In this document: in pieces, positions 44,241-54,032 of the stretch | Layout of the letters: each line of letters begins with the position of its first letter | Position numbering within the stretch: position 1 is the first letter of the stretch | DNA from: Sutcliffiella halmapala | GTDB taxonomy: Bacteria; Bacillota; Bacilli; Bacillales; Bacillaceae_I | Length of the DNA: 64,000 nucleotides | NCBI RefSeq assembly: GCF_002019665.1 | Contig: NZ_KV917375.1 | Location: 1,865,175-1,929,174 of the forward strand | Direction of reading: 5' to 3' | Notes under the pieces: generated by a model | What the model saw: the letters and a program-made list of their open reading frames with translations, nothing else | Databases searched by the model: none | What the model was told of the DNA's origin: nothing | Program-made: the position numbers and the translations under genes

Positions 44241-44771
44241 ATGAAGGGGAAAATTGAATTAGCCGACATTTTACTTTGTAAACAAAATGGTTTCACTCCT
44301 TTAGTGATAATGATGTGTGGTGTAGCCGGATCCGGAAAGACGACATTTGCTCAGCGATTAGAAAAGGAAGGTTTTGTTCGACTATCTATTGACGAAGAAA
44401 TTTGGGCAAGTAATGGTCGTTATGGGATTGATTACCCAGAAGAAAAGTATGAGAAATACAAGGAAGATGCAGAAGTGAAATTACGTCAGCAATTAGTTGA
44501 ATTAATCCAAGATAAACAACAGGTAGTAATTGATTTCAGTTTTTGGCAACGTTCTAGAAGAAATGAGTATAAACAACTTATTGAAGAGGCTGGCGGTGAG
44601 TGGAAACTGATTTATCTAAAAGTTAATGCTAATGAATTACGTGAACGACTTCAAATAAGGAGTCAACGCTTTGATGCAAATGCAGCTTTTCCTATAACAG
44701 AAGAAATTTTAACTGCTTTTCTTCTTGGCTTTGAAGTTCCCACAGATGAAGGAGAAATAGTAATTGAATAA
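44241..44771 (+). CDS. P-loop kinase-like ATPase (AAA_33)
   Basis: A 176-residue P-loop protein: Walker A CGVAGSGKTTFAQRL, then LSIDEEIW and VVIDFSFWQRSRRNEY, typical of small AAA_33/zeta-toxin-like nucleoside or sugar kinases. No antitoxin gene is adjacent, so a toxin role is not indicated. Related Bacillus proteins are of unknown function. Confidence 0.85.
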   Translation: MKGKIELADILLCKQNGFTPLVIMMCGVAGSGKTTFAQRLEKEGFVRLSIDEEIWASNGRYGIDYPEEKYEKYKEDAEVKLRQQLVELIQDKQQVVIDFSFWQRSRRNEYKQLIEEAGGEWKLIYLKVNANELRERLQIRSQRFDANAAFPITEEILTAFLLGFEVPTDEGEIVIE

Positions 44772-44973
44772 TAGACGACTAGTCTTTTGAAAGAAATTTT
44801 TAGTATTTTATGATAAAAGCTACAGGGATCTCTCGGGATTTTTTCACTTGATTTTTGGAGAATGAGAAAGCGTATAATAATATAAATATGTTGATAATAA
44901 TTAAATGTTTATTGATAAACGATAAATTCGGATGTATAATTCAATTATGAATTAATATAGAGGAGAGTTTACA

Positions 44974-45186
44974 ATGAAGAATAAATATTTATTGGCATCT
45001 ACACCCATATTATTAGGAGTTATTTGTCTCGTTATTAAAGGCATGATCGGTTCAAGTGTGGAACCAGATGGCACTTTACAAGAAGCGTTCTTTTTAATTC
45101 CATTAGCATATTTATTTGTTTTTATAGGGATGATTTTAATAATGAGCGTGGCAATTCTCTCGTTTTATAAAAAGAGAGTTAACTAG
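44974..45186 (+). CDS. DUF3955 small membrane protein
   Basis: A 70-residue protein with two membrane helices (about 7-26 and 41-63) and the DUF3955 pattern (VEPDGTLQEAFFLIPLAYLF between them). GAGGAGAG precedes the start. Function unknown. Confidence 0.75.
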   Translation: MKNKYLLASTPILLGVICLVIKGMIGSSVEPDGTLQEAFFLIPLAYLFVFIGMILIMSVAILSFYKKRVN

Positions 45187-45498
45187 CTTTAAAAGGGATA
45201 GGTTTCGTGACACATCATATTTTCTTGGATTAACCAACCTATCCTCCCATTATGTTTCTCATTTAAATAAAATATTTACAGAATATTAAAAAACTACGTT
45301 GACATACTTTGAAATTTAGGTTAAGTTATGTATTAATTAAATTGTATCAAATGATTAATATACATATTGCCGATTGGAAAACCAAAGGCCCTACGTCATA
45401 TAAAAAGACTTAGGGTCTTATTTTTTACCCTAAATACCTAGTAAATCAATAGGGATTATGTAATTAAATAAATAGAGAAAGGGTGTTGAATACTTAAG
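45187..45498 (+). promoter_or_regulatory. thrC upstream region with promoter and terminator-like hairpin
   Basis: A stem GGATAGGTT / AACCTATCC (45196-45244) closes the preceding gene. TTGACA (45299-45304) with TAAGTT 17 bases later is a possible thrC promoter. AAGGCCCTA...TTAGGGTCTT with a T-run (45385-45426) lies between this promoter and thrC, so it is either a terminator of read-through or an attenuator. No T-box features are visible. Confidence 0.45.
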
Positions 45499-46707
45499 AT
45501 GAAGTATAGTTATATCTCCCATTTAGAATGTCCTAAATGTAGGAAGGAGTTTTCCTACAAACTTGTTCAGCAACTTTGTGTTTGTGGCTCCCCATTACTT
45601 GTACAGTATGATCTAGATAATCTTACTAAAGATTTAACAAAAGAAGATTTAAAGAAAAGAACGAATACTCTCTGGAGATATCATGAGTTATTACCTGTCG
45701 TGGAGGAGGATAATATCCTCACGTTAAAAGAAGGAATGACTCCATTACTACCATTAAAGGGAATAGGCGAAGTTCTTCAACTTCCCAGTCTTCTATTAAA
45801 GGATGAGGGGTTAATCCCATCTGGATCTTTTAAGGCTAGGGGAGCAGCAGTTGGTGTTTCTAAGGCGAAAGAGTTAGGTGTAAAAGAGTTGGCGATGCCT
45901 ACTAATGGCAATGCCGGAGCTGCGTGGTCTCTCTATTGTGCAAAGGCTGGAATTAAAGCTCATATTGTGATGCCCCTTGATGCGCCGGATATAACACGAA
46001 AAGAGGTGAGTATCTCAGGAGCAGCACTATACTTAGTTAATGGGTTGATTAGTGATGCAGGGAAAATTACTGCAAAAATGGTAAAGGATAATGATTATTA
46101 TGATGCATCTACTTTAAAGGAGCCTTATCGGATCGAAGGGAAAAAAACAATGGGCTATGAAATAGTAGAGCAGCTTGATTGGGAGGTTCCAGATGTCATT
46201 TTGTATCCTACAGGTGGTGGTGTAGGACTTATCGGAATATATAAAGCTTTATTGGAGCTGCAAAGTCTCGGCTGGATTGACAAGCAGCTTCCTCGGCTGG
46301 TCGCTGTACAGGCAGAGGGCTGTGCACCAATTGTGAAAGCATTTAACGAGGGAAAAGAAGAATCAGAATTCTGGTCAAACTCTACAACAAAGGCATTTGG
46401 GATTAACGTACCAAAGGCACTAGGAGATTTCCTTGTATTACATGGTATTTATGAAACGAATGGATGTGCAGTGGCTGTATCGGAAGTAGAAATAGAGCAG
46501 GCACAAAAGCTGACGGCAGAAAAGGAAGGGTTATATATCTGTCCAGAAGGCGCAGCGACTATCGCTGCAGCAAAAATATTGCGTGAATCGAACTGGCTAG
46601 AAGAAGATGAAACAGTAGTATGTTTAAATACAGGTGTAGGAATTAAATACCCTGAAACAGTGGAAGTTACTGCAACTTATCTAGATAAAGAATCATTTAC
46701 GTATTGA
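45499..46707 (+). CDS. thrC: Threonine synthase
   Basis: A 402-residue PLP enzyme with an N-terminal zinc-ribbon (CPKC...CVCG), the PLP lysine in SGSFKARGA, and the phosphate loop PTGGGVGL. It converts O-phosphohomoserine to threonine. No hom or thrB gene is adjacent, so a related role on another substrate is possible, but length and motifs fit threonine synthase. Confidence 0.88.
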   Translation: MKYSYISHLECPKCRKEFSYKLVQQLCVCGSPLLVQYDLDNLTKDLTKEDLKKRTNTLWRYHELLPVVEEDNILTLKEGMTPLLPLKGIGEVLQLPSLLLKDEGLIPSGSFKARGAAVGVSKAKELGVKELAMPTNGNAGAAWSLYCAKAGIKAHIVMPLDAPDITRKEVSISGAALYLVNGLISDAGKITAKMVKDNDYYDASTLKEPYRIEGKKTMGYEIVEQLDWEVPDVILYPTGGGVGLIGIYKALLELQSLGWIDKQLPRLVAVQAEGCAPIVKAFNEGKEESEFWSNSTTKAFGINVPKALGDFLVLHGIYETNGCAVAVSEVEIEQAQKLTAEKEGLYICPEGAATIAAAKILRESNWLEEDETVVCLNTGVGIKYPETVEVTATYLDKESFTY

Positions 46708-46756
46708 AACCAACAATAGAAAACATTCATTGATGTGCTGATCAGAAAAACTGAAG

Positions 46757-46789
46757 GCCGCCGCTTAGATTTTAAGCAGCGGCTTTTTG
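46757..46789 (+). terminator. thrC terminator
   Basis: GCCGCCGCTTA / TAAGCAGCGGC with a T-run, only about 30 bases before the sulfate-transport start. The downstream operon therefore needs a promoter in or after this hairpin (TATAAC just beyond it), or read-through. Confidence 0.85.
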
Positions 46790-46821
46790 TATAACTTTAA
46801 AAACAAAAAGGAGATGTTTTG

Positions 46822-47874
46822 ATGAGAAGAAAATCATTTTTGGGACTTATTGTAGGAATAATACTGGTGTTACTTATCACTGCTTGCAGCCAAGATACAA
46901 CTTCTGGGAAACAAAATGAAGCAAGCGCTCAGTCTAAAGAGTCTATTGAACTATTAAATGTTTCCTATGATCCTACCCGTGAACTCTATCAAGAATTTAA
47001 TGAAGAATTTGCAAAGCATTGGGAGGAAGAAACTGGTCAAAAAGTGACGATTCAACAGTCACATGGGGGTTCAGGGAAACAAGCTCGCTCCGTAATTGAT
47101 GGTCTCGAAGCGGATGTCGTGACGTTAGCGCTGGCATATGACATCGATGAAATTGGTAATAAACGTGGCATTCTCTCTGAAGATTGGCAGACAAAGCTAG
47201 AGGATAACTCTACTCCATATACCTCTACTATTGTCTTTCTAGTTAGAAAAGGAAATCCAAAAGGAATTAAAGATTGGGATGACCTTATAAGAGAGGACGT
47301 ATCGGTAATTACGCCAAATCCCAAAACCTCTGGTGGAGCAAGGTGGAACTATCTAGCTGCTTGGGCTTATGCAGCGAAAAAATTTAATGGGGACGAGGAG
47401 CAAACTAAAGGATTTGTGAAGGACTTATATCAAAATGTAGAAGTACTTGATTCAGGGGCGCGTGACTCTACGAATACGTTTGTACAGCGAGGGATAGGAG
47501 ATGTTCTTATCGCTTGGGAGAATGAAGCCTACTTAGCTATTCATGAGCTTGGGAAGGATAACTTTGAACTTGTAAATCCTTCTATCAGCATTCTTGCTGA
47601 ACCTCCAGTTGCAGTGGTAGATAAAATAGTGGAAAAGAAAGGAACCGCAGAAGTGGCGGAGGCGTATTTAAAGTATTTATATACGGAAAAAGGACAGGAA
47701 ATTGCAGCAAAGAATTATTACAGACCACGTAATACTGAAGTGTTAAAGAAGTATGCAGACCAATTTGCAGAAATTGAATTTGTGACAGTAGATGAGGAGT
47801 TTGGAGGTTGGCAAAAAGCCCAAGAAACGCATTTTAACGATGGAGGTACCTTTGACCAAATCTATCTACAATAA
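46822..47874 (+). CDS. Sulfate/thiosulfate-binding lipoprotein
   Basis: A 350-residue Sbp/CysP protein: lipobox LITAC, then [24 protein letters not shown] and [27 protein letters not shown], the classic sulfate-binding signature. It delivers sulfate to the CysT-CysW-CysA importer encoded directly downstream. ATG 46822 has AAAGGAGAT upstream. Confidence 0.93.
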   Translation: MRRKSFLGLIVGIILVLLITACSQDTTSGKQNEASAQSKESIELLNVSYDPTRELYQEFNEEFAKHWEEETGQKVTIQQSHGGSGKQARSVIDGLEADVVTLALAYDIDEIGNKRGILSEDWQTKLEDNSTPYTSTIVFLVRKGNPKGIKDWDDLIREDVSVITPNPKTSGGARWNYLAAWAYAAKKFNGDEEQTKGFVKDLYQNVEVLDSGARDSTNTFVQRGIGDVLIAWENEAYLAIHELGKDNFELVNPSISILAEPPVAVVDKIVEKKGTAEVAEAYLKYLYTEKGQEIAAKNYYRPRNTEVLKKYADQFAEIEFVTVDEEFGGWQKAQETHFNDGGTFDQIYLQ

Positions 47875-47898
47875 CGAGGAAAGGCTTCAGGTGATGAA

Positions 47899-48741
47899 AT
47901 GCAGAAAGCGAATAAAGTAGTTTTTAAAAAACATAGGGTGTTACCTGGATTTGGATTAACGATGGGCTATACCATGTTGTATCTTAGTATTCTTGTATTA
48001 TTACCTTTATCCATGATTTTCTTCTATACGGCAAAAATGGGCTGGACGGAGTTTCTGGATACAGTATTAGATCCACGAGTAGTGGCCTCTTATAAACTTA
48101 GCTTTGGGGCTTCGATTACGGCAGCTTTCGTTAACGTAGTGTTTGGAGTATTGCTAGCATGGGTGTTAGTTCGATATCAATTTCCTGGGAAAAAAATTAT
48201 TGATGGTTTAGTAGATTTGCCTTTTGCACTACCGACTGCTGTTGCTGGGATTGCGTTAACAACGGTTTATGCACCAAATGGATGGATTGGTAGTTTATTA
48301 GGTTTTAAGGTTGCTTTCACACCACTTGGAGTGGTTATTGCTCTAACCTTTATTGGTCTCCCTTTTGTAGTTCGGATGGTTCAACCTGTCTTGCAGAATC
48401 TAGAAAAAGAGGTGGAGGAAGCTTCCTCCTCTCTAGGAGCTAGCAGATGGCAGAATTTCCGGAAAATTATTTTTCCGGAGTTGTTGCCTGCAGCTCTTGC
48501 AGGATTCACACTTGCCTTTGCTAGATCTTTAGGGGAATACGGATCTGTGGTATTTATTGCGGGTAATATGCCAATGAAAACAGAAATTACCCCGCTACTG
48601 ATTTTAACGAAGCTTGAGCAGTATGACTATACCGGTGCTACCGCAATTGCGTCGGTAATGTTGGCAGCATCCTTCGTACTTTTACTAGTTATTAATTTTA
48701 TTCAATGGTGGACGAACAGAAAATTCATCCATGCTTCATAA
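47899..48741 (+). CDS. cysT: Sulfate ABC permease CysT
   Basis: A 280-residue permease with six helices and the CysT pattern VLVRYQFPGKKIIDGLVDLPFALPTAVAGIALTTVYAPNG; the EAA loop is EEASSSLGASRWQNFRKIIFPEL. It forms the channel with CysW. Starts 24 bases after the binding-protein stop. Confidence 0.93.
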   Translation: MQKANKVVFKKHRVLPGFGLTMGYTMLYLSILVLLPLSMIFFYTAKMGWTEFLDTVLDPRVVASYKLSFGASITAAFVNVVFGVLLAWVLVRYQFPGKKIIDGLVDLPFALPTAVAGIALTTVYAPNGWIGSLLGFKVAFTPLGVVIALTFIGLPFVVRMVQPVLQNLEKEVEEASSSLGASRWQNFRKIIFPELLPAALAGFTLAFARSLGEYGSVVFIAGNMPMKTEITPLLILTKLEQYDYTGATAIASVMLAASFVLLLVINFIQWWTNRKFIHAS

Positions 48742-48753
48742 GGAGGTGCTAAC

Positions 48754-49641
48754 TTGGCTGGGAATGTTCCTATTAATGTCTCAAGTACAACTATTACCAA
48801 TCAAAAAGTAAAAGGAACAAATGACCCTAAATGGGTACAATTACTACTTATTACAATTGCCTTATTGTTTCTAGGTCTCTTTCTTTTCCTGCCATTAATT
48901 ACAGTGTTTATACAGGCATTTGATAAAGGGTTAGAGGTATATATCGCAGCCATCACAAATCCTGATGCTTTTTCCGCTATCAAGCTGACTATTTTTGTTG
49001 CAATTATAGCAGTTCCATTAAATGCGATATTTGGAATTATGTCTGCATGGGCTATTACTAAATTTCAATTTAGGGGGAAGAATTTTCTTATTACCCTAAT
49101 AGATTTGCCCTTTGCGGTATCACCTATCATTGCTGGACTTATCTTTGTTTTACTTTTCGGTTCACAAGGATTATTTGGAGAATGGCTATTTGAAAGAGAC
49201 ATAAAAATCATATTTGCTGTGCCTGGAATAGTACTTGCTACTATATTTGTTACATTTCCTTTCATAGCAAGAGAGTTGATTCCTTTAATGCAAGCACAAG
49301 GGACAGCTGAGGAGGAGGCATCTATTACCTTAGGTGCAAATGGTTGGAAAACCTTCTGGTATGTGACATTACCCAATATAAAGTGGGCGTTACTTTATGG
49401 AATGATCCTCTGTAACGCAAGAGCAATAGGGGAGTTTGGTGCAGTATCCGTCGTATCTGGGCATATTCGTGGTTTGACGAATACGATGCCCCTTCATATT
49501 GAAATTTTATATGGGGAGTATCAGTTTGCAGCTGCCTTTGCAGTAGCTTCCTTGATGTCTATAATGGCTATCTTCACCTTAATTTTAAAGAGTATTCTTG
49601 AATGGAAAGCAAGAAAACAGCTGGATACAGGACTAAATTAA
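48754..49641 (+). CDS. cysW: Sulfate ABC permease CysW
   Basis: A 295-residue permease: [31 protein letters not shown] and the EAA loop [26 protein letters not shown] match CysW. TTG start with a perfect AAGGAGGTG upstream. It is 12 bases from cysT. Confidence 0.93.
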   Translation: MAGNVPINVSSTTITNQKVKGTNDPKWVQLLLITIALLFLGLFLFLPLITVFIQAFDKGLEVYIAAITNPDAFSAIKLTIFVAIIAVPLNAIFGIMSAWAITKFQFRGKNFLITLIDLPFAVSPIIAGLIFVLLFGSQGLFGEWLFERDIKIIFAVPGIVLATIFVTFPFIARELIPLMQAQGTAEEEASITLGANGWKTFWYVTLPNIKWALLYGMILCNARAIGEFGAVSVVSGHIRGLTNTMPLHIEILYGEYQFAAAFAVASLMSIMAIFTLILKSILEWKARKQLDTGLN

Positions 49642-49658
49642 ATGAGAGAGGTATTCCC

Positions 49659-50732
49659 ATGAGTATTGTGATAAAACAAGTTTCAAAGTCTTTTGGTACC
49701 TTTCAGGCATTAGAAGATATTAATCTAGAAATTCAAACAGGGGAACTAGTAGCTTTGTTAGGTCCATCTGGATCTGGGAAAACATCCCTACTTCGTATCA
49801 TTGCTGGTTTAGAAGCCGCCGATCAAGGTATCATTTACTTTGACCAGGAAAACATTACATCAGTTACAGCAAAAGAAAGGAAGGTTGGTTTTGTCTTTCA
49901 ACATTATGCTTTGTTTAGACATATGACCGTATTTGATAACATTGCGTATGGCTTAAAAGTAAGGCCGCGAAAGGAAAGACCTAGTAAAAAAGAAATAGAA
50001 AACAAAGTGCATGAATTGTTGGGGCTTGTGAAATTAGAAGCGTTAGCCAATCGTTACCCAGCTCAACTTTCAGGAGGGCAAAGACAACGTGTGGCATTGG
50101 CTAGAGCGTTAGCGGTGGAACCAAAGGTATTGTTACTGGATGAACCCTTTGGTGCTCTTGATGCGAAGGTAAGAAAAGAGCTACGAAGATGGTTGAGAAG
50201 ACTACATGATGAGTTTCAAATCTCCAGTATTTTTGTTACTCATGACCAGGAAGAAGCCTTAGATGTAGCAGATAAAATTGTTGTAATGAATCAAGGGAAA
50301 ATAGAACAAATAGGCACACCAAATGAAGTGTACGAAAATCCACAATCTCCTTTTGTCTATGATTTTTTGGGCAGTGTCAATCTCTTTAAAGGACGTTTCA
50401 ATAATGGAAAGCTGAAGCAAGGTGACTTTGTTTTAGATATTCCAGAATGGAGTGGTACAAATAACCAAGAAGCAGTAGCTTATGTTAGGCCACATGATAT
50501 TAATATTAGCAAAGAGAACGAAGGGGAAGAAGCGGTTCAATCAACAATTACTCATCTCCACATGATTGGTCCAGTAGTTCAGATTGAGTTAGTTCGTAGT
50601 GATAATAAAGAATATCTAGAGGCAGAGATTTCAAAGGAACAATATGTAAAGTTAGCACTTAGAGTAGGCGAAGAAGTATTTGTTAGACCAAGGCAATTAA
50701 AAGTGTTTACGCCGCAGGATTATATGATTTAA
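49659..50732 (+). CDS. cysA: Sulfate ABC ATPase CysA
   Basis: A 357-residue ATPase: Walker [10 protein letters not shown]-loop [22 protein letters not shown], signature LSGGQRQR, Walker [19 protein letters not shown], and a C-terminal TOBE-like domain ([10 protein letters not shown]...[11 protein letters not shown]). ATG 49659 has GAGAGAGG upstream and lies 17 bases after cysW; reading from 49602 would overlap cysW coding. Confidence 0.93.
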   Translation: MSIVIKQVSKSFGTFQALEDINLEIQTGELVALLGPSGSGKTSLLRIIAGLEAADQGIIYFDQENITSVTAKERKVGFVFQHYALFRHMTVFDNIAYGLKVRPRKERPSKKEIENKVHELLGLVKLEALANRYPAQLSGGQRQRVALARALAVEPKVLLLDEPFGALDAKVRKELRRWLRRLHDEFQISSIFVTHDQEEALDVADKIVVMNQGKIEQIGTPNEVYENPQSPFVYDFLGSVNLFKGRFNNGKLKQGDFVLDIPEWSGTNNQEAVAYVRPHDINISKENEGEEAVQSTITHLHMIGPVVQIELVRSDNKEYLEAEISKEQYVKLALRVGEEVFVRPRQLKVFTPQDYMI

Positions 50733-50733
50733 A

Positions 50734-50767
50734 AAGCCAGAGGGGAGGAATCTCTCTGGCTTCCTTT
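50734..50767. terminator. Terminator between cysA and nagZ
   Basis: AAGCCAGAG / CTCTGGCTT between convergent genes; it may serve both. Confidence 0.8.
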
Positions 50768-52031
50768 ATTGAAGTGCACGAAGTATTTCTTCTGATGATT
50801 GGTTTATTTTATTTAAATCAAGATCGTATTGCAGACTATCTGATAAGTTATATTTATCTTTTAAACGTAAAATTCTTTCCACGCTTTCATTGATACGATC
50901 TTCACTTATCGTTCCATCCTTGAAGGCATTGGTTATACTGTTGACAGCTTTCACTTTATTTTCTGTACCATGGCAAACTAAAATAATGTCATTTCCTGCT
51001 TGAATTGCTCTTACGGAAGCTTCCCCTATATCGTAGTTTTCGATAATAGCTCCCATTGTCATGTCATCGGTTATCACAACGCCATTAAAGTTCATTCCTT
51101 CTCTTAACAAATTGGTGATTACATTTTTTGATAAAGAAGAAGGGAATTCGATGTCTATTTCAGGCAAAAGGATATGGGCAACCATCATCAGATCTGCTTG
51201 TTGATTAACCGCATGTTGAAATGGCACCAATTCCATTTGGCGAAGTCTTTCCAAACTATGGTTTACAACCGGCAATCCTAGATGAGAATCAACATCTGTA
51301 TCACCATGACCTGGAAAATGCTTTACTACTGGAATGATGCTTTTGGATTGTATTCCTTTCATTTCTTCGATTCCCAGCTTTGCAACAATTTCCCTATTAG
51401 CGCCAAAAGCTCTTTTCCCGATTACTGGGTTTGCTGGATTGCTATTGATATCCAAAACAGGGGTCATCGTCATATTAAATCCAAATGAGTCTACTCTTTC
51501 TGCAATGGCTTCACCAACTTGATAGGCAAGTGCTGGACTATTAGAATTTCCAATGTCCACACTGTCTGGCAAGTTTATTATCTCAGGGGGCATTCTCGAT
51601 ATTAAACCACCCTCTTCATCTACTGCTATAAAAATGGGAGTGTTATGATGCTTGGAATTTATTTCTTTTATCTGATTGGTTAAGGCCAATAATTGCTGTG
51701 AGCTAGTTATGTTTTTCTTAAATAAAATGACACCACCAATATGATTATCCACTATTAATTTCCTAGTTTCCTCATTAATTTTACTATCATCAAATCCAAA
51801 CATAAGCATCTGACCAATTTTTTCTGCTATTGACATAGAATCCAGTTTTGCTTTTATCGGATCAGTTGCGCCATCAAGCAGAGATACTTCCGTTTCCATT
51901 TCATACTCAGCGCCTTGGACAGCGTGAACGATGTTATGGTTGGAAGCTTTGCTACATCCGACGAAAATCATTATCAAAATCAAAGAAAAAACTACCTCTT
52001 TTTTGTACCAATTATTCCTAATTTCCATCAT
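50766..52031 (-). CDS. nagZ: GH3 beta-N-acetylhexosaminidase lipoprotein
   Basis: A 421-residue glycoside hydrolase family 3 enzyme exported as a lipoprotein (FVGC lipobox). Visible are MLMFGF...NHIGGVILFKKN, the conserved KHFPGHGDTDVDSHLGLP with the His-Asp dyad, and ITDDMTMGAI with the Asp nucleophile. It should remove N-acetylglucosamine from muropeptides outside the cell, as B. subtilis NagZ (YbbD) does; it lacks that protein's C-terminal extension. No murein-recycling partners are adjacent. Confidence 0.9.
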   Translation of the reverse strand: MMEIRNNWYKKEVVFSLILIMIFVGCSKASNHNIVHAVQGAEYEMETEVSLLDGATDPIKAKLDSMSIAEKIGQMLMFGFDDSKINEETRKLIVDNHIGGVILFKKNITSSQQLLALTNQIKEINSKHHNTPIFIAVDEEGGLISRMPPEIINLPDSVDIGNSNSPALAYQVGEAIAERVDSFGFNMTMTPVLDINSNPANPVIGKRAFGANREIVAKLGIEEMKGIQSKSIIPVVKHFPGHGDTDVDSHLGLPVVNHSLERLRQMELVPFQHAVNQQADLMMVAHILLPEIDIEFPSSLSKNVITNLLREGMNFNGVVITDDMTMGAIIENYDIGEASVRAIQAGNDIILVCHGTENKVKAVNSITNAFKDGTISEDRINESVERILRLKDKYNLSDSLQYDLDLNKINQSSEEILRALQ

Positions 52032-52438
52032 ACCTTTCCCTATAAAACAATTTCTTTTACGCGAAAACTTAATTCCCTATCTCTCATAGGGATTCTTTAT
52101 TTATGGGCAGTTAAAATATAATTGCCTTTTTGAACATGGTCCATTAAATGTAATATTCCCGTTTTCCTATCGTATTCATACTATCTAGCAAAGTCCATTT
52201 GGAGAATAAGTTGAAAAAGGCGATGGCAAGCAAAAGGGAATATGGAAAATGCGGAAATGATAGAAGGTTGCACAACTAACGATTTTCGAGTGAATCGAAT
52301 AATTCCGACTCTATTTCACTCTACCTATCAAAATAGCTTATTTTGTAAAAGGAGTAGGGATAAAGACTGTGTTATTATCTAAAAACGATAAAACACGAAC
52401 ATTAAATTAGTTTTTATTAATTAAAATTCGTATTTTGG
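52032..52438 (+). other. Intergenic region upstream of the guanine riboswitch
   Basis: AT-rich, with a small hairpin at about 52105-52128 (GGCA...TGCC and T-run). An 18-codon frame near 52222 has no support. Nothing else recognised. Confidence 0.4.
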
Positions 52439-52467
52439 TTGATTATCTGTTATTAATTTGTTATATT
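52439..52467 (+). promoter_or_regulatory. Promoter of the riboswitch transcript
   Basis: TTGATT (52439-52444), 17 bases, TATATT (52462-52467). Confidence 0.7.
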
Positions 52468-52493
52468 AATAAAGTAATAAAGTGAAATATTAT

Positions 52494-52565
52494 TACTCGT
52501 ATATACTCGGTAATATGGTCTGAGTGTCTCTACCCGGTTCCCATTGAAGAACAGGACTACGAGGT
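52494..52565 (+). ncRNA. Purine (guanine-class) riboswitch aptamer
   Basis: P1 is CTCGTA (52496-52501) / TACGAG (52558-52563); P2 is ACTCGG / CTGAGT; L2 contains AATATGG; J2/3 is GTCTCTACC; P3 is CCGGTTC / GAACAGG (one mismatch); L3 has CC for the loop-loop G-C pairs. In J3/1 the specificity base is C (GACTA), as in guanine- and not adenine-binding members (GATTA). A related ligand (xanthine, deoxyguanosine) cannot be excluded by sequence alone. Confidence 0.92.
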
Positions 52566-52652
52566 AAAGTATATGGTTGTTCGGCTTTTTAGTTGAACCC
52601 ATTTTATGATGTAGCACTGGCTTCTTAACTAGCTGCATTATATATACTTGAA

Positions 52653-52703
52653 CTCGTAGGTTTAGATGGTAGAAATTATTCTACATTTTCTAGACCTTTT
52701 TCT
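52653..52703 (+). terminator. Riboswitch terminator with antiterminator overlap
   Basis: AGGTTTAGATGGTAGAA (52658-52674) pairs with TTCTACATTTTCTAGACCT (52679-52697), followed by TTTTCT. CTCGTAG (52653-52659) overlaps its left arm and is complementary to CTACGAG, the 3' strand of P1. Without ligand, P1's 3' strand can pair here and block the terminator; with guanine, P1 forms and transcription stops. The unit is therefore predicted OFF with guanine. Confidence 0.75.
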
Positions 52704-52903
52704 ATTGACCAAGGCTTTGTTAAAGTACAGTTTTGATTTTTAGGTACCTAGCTGTTGATTGGAGCACGGGAAGAAGACTCCTGCGGGAGATAGCGTTTTG
52801 TGGAGACCCCCGCAGGCGAAGCCGAGGAGGCTCCACAAGCGCCCCGTGGAAAGCGTAGCCTCGTGTGGAAATCAACAGCGGTGTTTAACAGAGTCTTGAC
52901 CAA
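52704..52903. repeat. Dispersed GC-rich Bacillaceae palindromic repeat
   Basis: A 129-base core (52751-52879) bounded by GCTGTTGATT / AATCAACAGC contains the pattern GACTCCTGCGGGA ... CCCGCAGGCGAAGCCGAGGAGGCTC ... GGAAAGCGTAGC. I recall near copies as a multi-copy intergenic element in Bacillaceae genomes. An outer, less perfect inverted repeat (TTGACCAAGGCTTTGTTAAA / TTTAACAGAGTCTTGACCAA) extends it to about 200 bases. It is much richer in G+C than its surroundings and could fold into a long hairpin. Confidence 0.75.
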
Positions 52904-52955
52904 AAAAGCAAGTATATCAACATCAAAAAGAAAAACTACTTAGGAGAGATTACTT

Positions 52956-53843
52956 ATGAAAAACAACATGGTAAAAAAATTCATTTCAATATCAATGATA
53001 GCGGTACTGTTATTATCGGTATTTGCAGGATGTAGTTCTCCTTCACAATCAGCAGCAGAGAAAGTGGAAGTAGAAACTCAAAGACCCATTATGGTTCAAG
53101 GACCAATGCCAATCGAAGCTGAAAAGTTTGCACAAAGATTAGAGAATGTGAAAGAAGAAACATCAGGAACTTTTGTGTTTTACATAGGGACTTTAGATGA
53201 TTATCCAGTAATCGTAGCAAAAACTGGTAAGGGGATGGAAAATACAGCTGCAGCTACAGCAGTTGCTATTGAGAGATATAATCCAATTGCCATCATCAAT
53301 CAAGGAACTTCAGGCGGACATGACCCGGATTTAAACGTATTTGATATTGTTTTAGGAGAAAGAACGACAAACCTCGGTTCATTAAAGACAGCAGATAAGG
53401 ATGAAAACCAAGGAATTGATCCAACTGTATGGATACCAATGGACTTAATGGCTTCTGAAGGAAGTGCAGGAGAAGATCCAAATGCTGAAAAAATTCGTTA
53501 TTACGAGGGAGATAAAGATTTGCTCGCAGCTGCAAATGCAGTGATTGATACCTATACAGAGGGTAAAATTGTTCAGGGAACTATTGGTTCTGCCGATGTA
53601 TGGAATAATGAAGTTGATCGAATTAAATGGTTCCATACTAAATTTGGCACATCTGTAGAAGAAATGGAAGGTGCTGCAGCAGCACAAATTGCTGGCGCGT
53701 ATGATATAGCATTTTTGGGTATTAGAGTACTATCTAATAATAAAACCAACGGTGGTAAATACAACCCAGAAACAGCAACAGCCAACCAAGAATATGTATA
53801 TGAAGTAGTAAAAAAATATATATCCACAATGCAAGGCGAATAA
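52956..53843 (+). CDS. Nucleoside phosphorylase/MTAN-fold lipoprotein
   Basis: A 295-residue exported lipoprotein (lipobox FAGC). The mature domain has the PNP/MTA-SAH nucleosidase pattern: VAKTGKGMENTAAATAVAIERYNP, NQGTSGGHDPDLNVFDIVLG, and EEMEGAAAAQIAGAY with the MEGA motif of the ribose-binding site; a late DIAFLGIRVLSNN takes the place of the catalytic Asp loop. Its position behind a guanine riboswitch suggests that it frees purine bases from nucleosides outside the cell when guanine is scarce. TAGGAGAG precedes the ATG. Confidence 0.85.
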   Translation: MKNNMVKKFISISMIAVLLLSVFAGCSSPSQSAAEKVEVETQRPIMVQGPMPIEAEKFAQRLENVKEETSGTFVFYIGTLDDYPVIVAKTGKGMENTAAATAVAIERYNPIAIINQGTSGGHDPDLNVFDIVLGERTTNLGSLKTADKDENQGIDPTVWIPMDLMASEGSAGEDPNAEKIRYYEGDKDLLAAANAVIDTYTEGKIVQGTIGSADVWNNEVDRIKWFHTKFGTSVEEMEGAAAAQIAGAYDIAFLGIRVLSNNKTNGGKYNPETATANQEYVYEVVKKYISTMQGE

Positions 53844-53857
53844 TGTAGTTGATTGGG

Positions 53858-53882
53858 AGGCCCTTTTTAGGGTCTTTTTTTT
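53858..53882 (+). terminator. Terminator after the nucleosidase gene
   Basis: AGGCCCT-N4-AGGGTCT with a long T-run. Confidence 0.85.
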
Positions 53883-54032
53883 GTGGTATCTATAGATAGT
53901 AGTGCTTGACCACCAGCAACTGTAAAGAAGGAATATTGAGGGTAAGTGAATAGGTTGTATGGGGAATTTTGAATAATTTATATGTGTTTAGTCATGCTAC
54001 ATAGAAGGAAAAGATTTTAGGAGGCTCATGTC

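Noticed and set aside
44241-44771. Zeta-type toxin
   Set aside because: Only the general P-loop pattern fits; no epsilon-like antitoxin is adjacent and the protein is short for zeta toxins.
52453-52638. A 61-codon minus-strand frame across the guanine riboswitch
   Set aside because: It is antisense to a structured RNA with all conserved purine-aptamer positions.
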